Below, in pieces: positions 58,526 to 64,000 of a stretch of DNA of 64,000 nt (its first letter is position 1; each line of letters starts with the position of its first letter). The position numbers were made by a program, and so were the translations under genes. Under the pieces are notes generated by a model. That model made no database searches. It was not told where the DNA came from and worked only from the letters and a program-made list of their open reading frames with translations. The DNA is from Micromonospora terminaliae. Its GTDB lineage: Bacteria > Actinomycetota > Actinomycetes > Mycobacteriales > Micromonosporaceae. The stretch covers positions 3,534,001 to 3,598,000 of the forward strand of contig NZ_CP045309.1 of assembly GCF_009671205.1 (NCBI RefSeq), given 5' to 3'.

Positions 58526-61225
58526 TCAGTGGTCGGCGCTGTTCCAGTCGCGGCCCTCGCCGACCGAGACCTCCAGCGGCACCGACAGCGGGTAGGCCGA
58601 CCCCATCTCCTTGCGCACCAGCGCCTCCAGGGTCTCCCGCTCGCCGGGGGCGACCTCGAAGACCAGCTCGTCGTGCACCTGCAGCAGCATCCGGGAACGC
58701 AGCCCGGCGTCGCGCAGCGCGGTGTCGACGTGCAGCATGGCGACCTTGATGATGTCGGCCGCGGAACCCTGGATGGGGGCGTTGAGCGCCATCCGCTCGG
58801 CCATCTCCCGGCGCTGCCGGTTGTCGCTGACCAGGTCGGGCAGGTAGCGGCGGCGGCCCAGGATGGTGGAGGTGTAGCCGTCCTGCCGTGCCCGGGCCAC
58901 CACCTCCTGGAGGTAGTCACGGACCCCGCCGAAGCCGGCGAAGTAGTTCTCCATGAGGCCGCGGGCCTCCTCGGCGGTGATCCCGAGCTGCTGGGACAGG
59001 CCGAACGCACTGAGCCCGTACGCCAGGCCGTAGTTCATGGCCTTGATCTTGCGGCGCTGGTCGGCGGTGACCTCGCCGACCTCGACGGTGAAGACCGAGG
59101 AGGCGGTCGCGGCGTGGAAGTCGTGCCCGGAGTTGAACGCCTCGATCAGCGCGTCGTCCGAGGACAGGTGCGCCATGATCCGCATCTCGATCTGGCTGTA
59201 GTCGGCGGTGAGCAGGCACTCGTAGCCCTCGCCGACCACGAAGGCGCGCCGGATGCGCCGCCCCTCCTCGGTGCGGATCGGAATGTTCTGCAGGTTGGGC
59301 TCGGTCGAGGAGAGCCGGCCGGTGGCGGCCACGGTCTGGTTGAACGTGGTGTGGATGCGGCCGTCGTCGGAGACCGACTTGAGCAGCCCGTCGACGGTCA
59401 TCTTGAGCTTGGCGACGTCGCGGTGGCGCAGCAGGTGCTCGAGCACCGGGTGCGGGTTCTGCGCGTAGAGCCACTGGAGGGCGTCGGCGTCGGTGGTGTA
59501 GCCGGTCTTGATCTTCTTGGTCTTGGGCAGGCCCAGCTCGCCGAAGAGGATCTCCTGGAGCTGCTTGGGCGAGCCCAGGTTGAACTCCCGCCCGACCGCC
59601 GCGTACGCACCCTGGGCGGCGGCCTTCACCTCGGCGGCGAAGTGCGCCTCCAGCTCGGAGAGGTAGTGCGTGTCGGCCGCGATGCCGGTGCGCTCCATCG
59701 TGGCCAGCACCCGCATGAGCGGCAGCTCGACGCCGGCCATCAGCCGGGCGGACTGCTCGCCGTCGCGCGACAGCTCGGCGTCGATCGCGTCGGCCAGGTC
59801 GAGGGTGGCCCGGGCCTGGAGCATCAGGTTCTGCTCGGCCGCCCCGTCGTCGCCGAGCCCGTCGAGGGTCAGCTGGCCGCTCTCGGGCGCGTCGACCCGC
59901 AGCTCGCGGTGCAGGTAGCGCAGCGCCAGGTCGGTGAGGTCGTAGGAGCGCTGGTCGGGGCGGGCCAGGTAGGCCGCGATCTGGGTGTCGCGGGAGATGC
60001 CCTGCAGGTCCCACCCGTGCGCGGCGAAGGCCAGCACGGCGGGCTTGCTGTCGTGCAGCACCTTGGGGCGGGCCTCGTCGGCGAGCCAGCCGGCCAGCGC
60101 CGCCTCGTCCTCGGGGTCGAGCACGGCCGGGTCGAACCAGGCGGCGGCCCCGTCGGCGGTGGCCAGCGCCATGCCGGTCACTGCGGCGGTGTGCCGCCGG
60201 TTGGGCCCGGTGTCGAGCTTGACCGCCACGCCGGCCGGGGTGCCGTCCGGGGCGTGCGCGGCCAGCCAGCCGGCGAGCGCGCCGGGCTCGGTGAGCACCT
60301 GCCCGGCCAGCTCGAAGCCGGCCTCGGCCTCCGGCTCGACGGCCTCCAGGTACTGGTAGAGCCGGTCGCGCAGGATGCGGAACTGGAGGGTGTCGAAGAC
60401 CTGGTGCACGGCCTCCCGGTCCCAGCCCTGCCAGCGCGTGTCCTCCGGGCGCACCGGCAGCTCCAGGTCGGTGACCAGGCAGTTGATCTCGTAGTTGCGG
60501 ATGACGTCGGCAAGCCGCTCGCGCAGGCTGTCGCCGGCCTTGCCCTTGATCTCGTCGGCCCGGGCCACCACGCCCTCGACGCCCTCGTAGAGGTTGATCC
60601 ACTTGGCGGCGGTCTTCGGGCCGACGCCCGGCACGCCGGGCAGGTTGTCGCTGGTCTCGCCGACCAGGGCGGCCAGGTCGCGGTAGCGGCCGGGGCCCAC
60701 GCCGTACTTCGCCTCGACCGCGGCCGGGTCCATCCGGGCCAGGTCGGAGACGCCCTTGCGCGGGTAGAGCACCGTGACCCGGTCGCCGACGAGCTGGAAC
60801 GCGTCGCGGTCGCCGGTGGTGATGAGCACGTCCATGCCCTGGTCGCGGGCCTGGCAGGCGAGGGTGGCGATGACGTCGTCGGCCTCGTAGCCCTCCTTCT
60901 CGACGACCGGGATGCGCAGCGCCGCGAGGACCTCCTTGACGAGGCTGACCTGGCCCTTGAAGTCGGTCGGGGTCTCGCTGCGGCCGGCCTTGTACTCCGC
61001 GTACTTCTCGGTGCGGAAGGAGCGGCGGGAGACGTCGAAGGCGACCACGATGTGGCTGGGCTGCTCGTCGCGGAGCACGTTGATCAACATCGAGGTGAAG
61101 CCGTAGACGGCGTTGGTCGGCTGCCCCGTGGTGGTGGAGAAGTTCTCCACCGGCAGGGCGAAGAATGCCCGGTATGCCAGGGAGTGTCCGTCGACGAGGA
61201 GCAGGCGCGGCGTCGTAGCTGTCAC
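58526..61225 (-). CDS. polA: DNA polymerase I
   Basis: The 899-residue polymerase fills gaps in repair and removes RNA primers. Domains in order: 5'-3' flap nuclease (about 1-300; LLLVDGHSLAYRAFF, EADDVIATLA, TGDRDAFQL, LPGVPGVGPKTA), a 3'-5' exonuclease-like domain (about 315-500) that lacks the DxE metal motif and is likely inactive as in other actinobacteria, and the polymerase domain with motif A LTADYSQIEMRIMAHLS, motif B RRKIKAMNYGLAYGLS and motif C LLQVHDELVFEV. The start is GTG at 61225, giving MTATTPRLLLVDG, with a TAGAGT -10 seven nt before it. Confidence 0.97.
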   Translation of the reverse strand: MTATTPRLLLVDGHSLAYRAFFALPVENFSTTTGQPTNAVYGFTSMLINVLRDEQPSHIVVAFDVSRRSFRTEKYAEYKAGRSETPTDFKGQVSLVKEVLAALRIPVVEKEGYEADDVIATLACQARDQGMDVLITTGDRDAFQLVGDRVTVLYPRKGVSDLARMDPAAVEAKYGVGPGRYRDLAALVGETSDNLPGVPGVGPKTAAKWINLYEGVEGVVARADEIKGKAGDSLRERLADVIRNYEINCLVTDLELPVRPEDTRWQGWDREAVHQVFDTLQFRILRDRLYQYLEAVEPEAEAGFELAGQVLTEPGALAGWLAAHAPDGTPAGVAVKLDTGPNRRHTAAVTGMALATADGAAAWFDPAVLDPEDEAALAGWLADEARPKVLHDSKPAVLAFAAHGWDLQGISRDTQIAAYLARPDQRSYDLTDLALRYLHRELRVDAPESGQLTLDGLGDDGAAEQNLMLQARATLDLADAIDAELSRDGEQSARLMAGVELPLMRVLATMERTGIAADTHYLSELEAHFAAEVKAAAQGAYAAVGREFNLGSPKQLQEILFGELGLPKTKKIKTGYTTDADALQWLYAQNPHPVLEHLLRHRDVAKLKMTVDGLLKSVSDDGRIHTTFNQTVAATGRLSSTEPNLQNIPIRTEEGRRIRRAFVVGEGYECLLTADYSQIEMRIMAHLSSDDALIEAFNSGHDFHAATASSVFTVEVGEVTADQRRKIKAMNYGLAYGLSAFGLSQQLGITAEEARGLMENYFAGFGGVRDYLQEVVARARQDGYTSTILGRRRYLPDLVSDNRQRREMAERMALNAPIQGSAADIIKVAMLHVDTALRDAGLRSRMLLQVHDELVFEVAPGERETLEALVRKEMGSAYPLSVPLEVSVGEGRDWNSADH

Positions 61226-61232
61226 GGCAGCG

Positions 61233-61238
61233 ACTCTA
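61233..61238 (-). promoter_or_regulatory. Leaderless-type -10 element of polA
   Basis: On the minus strand TAGAGT ends 7 nt before the polA GTG at 61225. Confidence 0.5.
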
Positions 61239-61283
61239 GTCCGTACCGCCGACAACCCGGCGCACGGCGGCGCCGGCAAACGG

Positions 61284-61322
61284 CGGCGGCCGGCCGCCCC
61301 GCGAGGGGACGGCCGGCCGCCG
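61284..61322 (-). terminator. Hairpin after the liv operon
   Basis: Arms 61284-61300 and 61305-61322 pair with one bulge around GCGA. It lies 12 nt past the livF stop, between it and the polA promoter. Confidence 0.75.
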
Positions 61323-61333
61323 ACGGGTACGCC

Positions 61334-62044
61334 TCAGGCGACGCCGAGGTACGCCTCCTTGACCGCCGGGTCGTGCAGGAGGTCCCGGCCGGTGCCCTCC
61401 TTGACGATCCGGCCGGTCTCCAGCACGTAGCCCCGGTGGGCCCGGGAGAGCGCCTGCTGGGCGTTCTGCTCCACCAGCAGGATGGTGGTGCCCTGCTCGT
61501 TGATCCGGGTGATGATCTCGAAGATCTGCTGGATCAGCATCGGCGCGAGCCCCATCGAGGGCTCGTCGAGCAGCAGCAGCTTCGGGCGGGCCATCAGGGC
61601 CCGGCCCACCGCCAGCATCTGCTGCTCGCCGCCGGAGAGCGTGCCACCGGCCTGCTTGCGCCGCTCGTGCAGCCGGGGGAAGAGGTCCATGACCATCTTC
61701 ATGTCCTCGGCGATGCCCGACCGGTCCCTGCGGGTGTAGGCCCCCATCTCCAGGTTCTCCACGACGGTCATGCCCGGGAACACGCCCCGGCCCTCGGGCG
61801 CCTGCCCGATGCCGCGGACCACCCGCAGGTCGGCCCGCATCCGGGTGACGTCGGTCCCGTCGAAGACGATCGAGCCGGAGGCCACCGGGCGCAGCCCGGA
61901 GATCGCCCGCATGGTGGTGGTCTTGCCGGCGCCGTTCGCGCCGATCAGGGCCACCACCTCACCCTCGTCGACGTGCAGGCTGATCCCGTGCAGCGCCTGG
62001 ATCCGCCCGTACAGCAGGGTCAGGTCGTTGATCTCAAGCAGCAT
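61334..62044 (-). CDS. livF: Branched-chain amino acid ABC transporter ATPase LivF
   Basis: The 236-residue ATPase has Walker A LIGANGAGKTTTMRAISG near residue 35, the LivF-type GIGQAPEGRGVFPGMTVVENL, ABC signature GTLSGGEQQMLAVGRALM and Walker B LLLLDEPSMGLAPML. It is one of two nucleotide-binding subunits of the high-affinity Leu/Ile/Val uptake system or a related amide/urea transporter. Its start overlaps livG by 11 nt, so the subunits are translated together. Confidence 0.92.
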   Translation of the reverse strand: MLLEINDLTLLYGRIQALHGISLHVDEGEVVALIGANGAGKTTTMRAISGLRPVASGSIVFDGTDVTRMRADLRVVRGIGQAPEGRGVFPGMTVVENLEMGAYTRRDRSGIAEDMKMVMDLFPRLHERRKQAGGTLSGGEQQMLAVGRALMARPKLLLLDEPSMGLAPMLIQQIFEIITRINEQGTTILLVEQNAQQALSRAHRGYVLETGRIVKEGTGRDLLHDPAVKEAYLGVA

Positions 62045-62954
62045 CGGTCGGCACCCCCAGGTACGCGGCGATCACCTTCGGGTCCTCCCGGACCTCGGCC
62101 GGCAGGCCCTCGGCGATCTTCTTGCCGAACTCCAGCACCACGATCCGGTCGGTCACGCCCATGACGAGTCGCATGTCGTGCTCGATGAGCAGGATCGTCG
62201 TGCCATTGTCGCGGATCTTCCGGATCAGGCCGAGGAGTTCCTCCTTCTCCGCCGGGGTGAAGCCGGCGGCCGGCTCGTCCAGGCAGAGCAGGGTCGGATC
62301 GGTGGCCAGGGCCCGGGCGATCTCCAGCCGGCGCTGCTCGCCGTACGAGAGGTTGCGGGCCAGGTCCCCGGCGCGGCGCTCGATGCCGACGAAGCGCAGC
62401 AGCCCGAGGGCCTTCTCGCGGCCCTCCCGCTCCTCCCGCCAGTGCCGGGGCAGCCGCAGCATCGCGGCGATCACGCTGGTCTTGTGGTGGGCGTCCGCGC
62501 CCACCATCACGTTCTCCAGCGCGGTCATCTCCGGGAAGAGCCGGATGTTCTGGAACGTCCGGGCGATGCCCGCCTTGGTGATCCAGCTCCGGCGCCTGCC
62601 GTTGACCCGCTGCCCGGCGAACCGGATCTCGCCCTCGGTGGGCCGGTAGACACCCGTCATCGCGTTGAAGCAGGTCGTCTTGCCGGCGCCGTTCGGGCCG
62701 ATCAGGCCGAGGATCTCACCCTTGTACAGGGTGAAGGCGACGTCGTTGAGGGCGACCACACCCCCGAAGCGGAGGGTGACGTGGTCGACCTCCAGCAGCG
62801 GCTCCCGCCCGGCCGCCGGGGTCTCGCCCGGCGTGGGCTCGACCGGCGTGTCCGCGCCCTTCTCCGGCGGGGTGCCGACCGTGCTACGACCGTCGTCGGC
62901 GATGTCCCGCTCGCTGGTCTCGTCGCGCTCGCTGTGCATCTGCGGCTCACTCAT
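62034..62954 (-). CDS. livG: Branched-chain amino acid ABC transporter ATPase LivG
   Basis: The 306-residue ATPase has Walker A LIGPNGAGKTTCFNAMTGVY near residue 90, the LivG signature GIARTFQNIRLFPEMTALENVM, ABC signature NLSYGEQRRLEIARALATDP and Walker B LLCLDEPAAGFTP. It carries an extra N-terminal stretch of about 50 charged residues before the ABC domain (MSEPQMHSERDETS...), longer than usual. It overlaps livM by 8 nt and livF by 11 nt. Confidence 0.92.
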   Translation of the reverse strand: MSEPQMHSERDETSERDIADDGRSTVGTPPEKGADTPVEPTPGETPAAGREPLLEVDHVTLRFGGVVALNDVAFTLYKGEILGLIGPNGAGKTTCFNAMTGVYRPTEGEIRFAGQRVNGRRRSWITKAGIARTFQNIRLFPEMTALENVMVGADAHHKTSVIAAMLRLPRHWREEREGREKALGLLRFVGIERRAGDLARNLSYGEQRRLEIARALATDPTLLCLDEPAAGFTPAEKEELLGLIRKIRDNGTTILLIEHDMRLVMGVTDRIVVLEFGKKIAEGLPAEVREDPKVIAAYLGVPTDAA

Positions 62955-64000
62955 TGGGCACCGTCTCCTGGGGAACCGCTTCCTTGCGCCGGTCGGCGAA
63001 CTCCGCCGCCCGCCGCCGGTTGGGCACCAGACCCTGCGGCCGGAAGATCATCATGACGATGACCACCAGGCCGAAGACCAGGATCCGGTACTCGGCGGCG
63101 TCGAACTCCACCCCGAGGAGGTCGCCGACGCCCCGCAGCCACTCCGGCAGGTACCAGGTGACCGCGCCGCCGACGATGGCGCCCTTGATGTTGCCGGCGC
63201 CACCGAGGATCACCGCGGCCAGCACCAGGATGGAGCTCTCCAGCACGAACTGGTCGGAGTTGATGAACGTCTGCTTACCGGCGAAGACCGCGCCGGTCAG
63301 GCCGGCCACGGCGGCGCCGATGGCGAACGCCCACAGCTTGTACTTGAACGTCGGCACGCCCATGATCTCGGCGGCGTCCTCGTCCTCGCGGATGGCCACC
63401 CAGGCCCGGCCGACCCGGCTGTTGGCCAGGTTCCGGATCAGCAGCAGCACGACGAGGATCAGCGTCAGCATCAGCCAGTAGTACGGCCGGGCGTCGACCA
63501 CCCCGAACAGCGGCTTGCCGTCCGAACCGGTGCCCGGCGGGTGCGGGATCGCCGGGATGCCCCGCTGGCCCTGGAGGAGGCCGTCCTGGCGCGCGGCGTA
63601 GAGCCGGATCATCTCGGCGAAGCCGAGGGTCACGATCGCCAGGTAGTCACCGCGCAGGCGCAGCGTCGGGCCACCGAGGATCACGCCGGAGACCATCGCC
63701 ACCATGACGGCCAGCGGCACCGCCGCCAGCCACGGCCAGTTCGTGCCGAACCGGCTCTCCGGCGACGTGAGCAGCGCGACCGTGTACGCGCCGAGCGCGT
63801 AGAAGCCGAAGTAGCCCAGGTCGAGCAGGCCGGCGAAGCCGACCACCACGTTCAGCCCGACGGCCAGCAGGACGAACACCGCGGTGTCGAAGAGCACCCC
63901 GGCGAAGTCCGAGCGGGTGGTGTAGAAGGCGAAGTAGTCGCTGCCGATGGGGAAGCCGAGGTACTCGTAGAACCACTTGTTCGGCAGGATGTACAGCAGC
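62947..64000 (-). CDS. livM: Branched-chain amino acid ABC transporter permease LivM (N-terminus beyond window)
   Basis: The permease is open to the window edge; the frame reads on past the internal GTG at 63897 as LLYILPNKWFYEYLGFPIGS, so the true start lies outside. About 350 residues are present with at least eight membrane helices. Family motifs are NVVVGFAGLLDLGYFGFYALGAY, the EAA-like REDEDAAEIMGVPTFKYKLWAFAIGA loop that contacts the ATPases, and VLAAVILGGAGNIKGAIVGG. It would be followed upstream by livH and a binding protein, outside the window. Confidence 0.93.
   Translation of the reverse strand, partial: LLYILPNKWFYEYLGFPIGSDYFAFYTTRSDFAGVLFDTAVFVLLAVGLNVVVGFAGLLDLGYFGFYALGAYTVALLTSPESRFGTNWPWLAAVPLAVMVAMVSGVILGGPTLRLRGDYLAIVTLGFAEMIRLYAARQDGLLQGQRGIPAIPHPPGTGSDGKPLFGVVDARPYYWLMLTLILVVLLLIRNLANSRVGRAWVAIREDEDAAEIMGVPTFKYKLWAFAIGAAVAGLTGAVFAGKQTFINSDQFVLESSILVLAAVILGGAGNIKGAIVGGAVTWYLPEWLRGVGDLLGVEFDAAEYRILVFGLVVIVMMIFRPQGLVPNRRRAAEFADRRKEAVPQETVPNE

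Noticed and set aside
57983..62164. A 1393-residue open frame on the plus strand
   Set aside because: Only the first 115 codons resemble a protein (SDR); the rest is antisense to polA and livF and open only because of high GC content.

Overview
The window is about 64 kb of very GC-rich actinobacterial chromosome, most like the Micromonosporaceae (Micromonospora or Salinispora type). Supporting signs are RbpA, the sporulation regulator WhiA, OpcA beside glucose-6-phosphate dehydrogenase, a mycothiol-dependent isomerase-type enzyme, frequent GTG/TTG starts, and a CoaE-GrpB fusion. The assignment rests on gene content read by eye, not on a database search. No rRNA, tRNA, CRISPR array, transposase or integrase was seen.

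Layout. Positions 1-2.3 kb hold the oxidative pentose phosphate genes zwf (cut by the window edge), opcA and pgl. They face rbpA and a reverse-strand block of secG, tpiA, pgk and gap, with whiA, yvcK and rapZ upstream (to 9.4 kb). In this window recQ, a secreted C39-type cysteine peptidase and a 1.56-kb repeat-filled gap (12.2-13.76 kb) lie between rapZ and uvrC. Then come uvrC, a lipid-anchored Rieske protein, uvrA and rsgA. From 20.9 to 48.7 kb is a mosaic of small accessory units: a MDMPI-type enzyme plus metallo-hydrolase, DedA, a methyltransferase, a cold shock protein, ArsR-type regulator plus MFS exporter, an endolysin-like orphan, CocE hydrolase plus MarR divergent from an MMPL transporter, a transglycosylase lipoprotein, a DedA-PAP2 fusion, typA, methyltransferase, serine hydrolase, tyrosine phosphatase, dipeptide epimerase, NlpC/P60, terC, nadR-pnuC, CGNR regulator divergent from a second MFS gene, and XRE, VOC and AraC genes. 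From 48.7 kb core genes return: uvrB, coaE, rpsA and polA, and finally the liv branched-chain amino acid transporter, which runs off the window.

How the genes work together. Nucleotide excision repair (uvrA, uvrB, uvrC, polA) and recQ lie within one 50-kb segment. Lower glycolysis (gap, pgk, tpiA) is a translationally coupled operon, near carbon-flux and cell-wall control genes (rapZ, yvcK). Nicotinamide riboside uptake and NAD synthesis are paired (pnuC, nadR). Several cell-wall enzymes (transglycosylase, NlpC/P60, epimerase) are scattered through the accessory part.

The most notable non-gene features are: a probable yybP-ykoY manganese riboswitch ahead of terC; a 47-bp palindromic element present three times, once inside a reading frame; a second palindromic family of about 60 bp; tandem arrays with 43-bp and 57-bp periods; twin 14-bp palindromic operators ahead of the ArsR-type regulator; and at least ten start codons preceded by TANNNT at exactly 6-7 nt, the geometry of leaderless transcripts.
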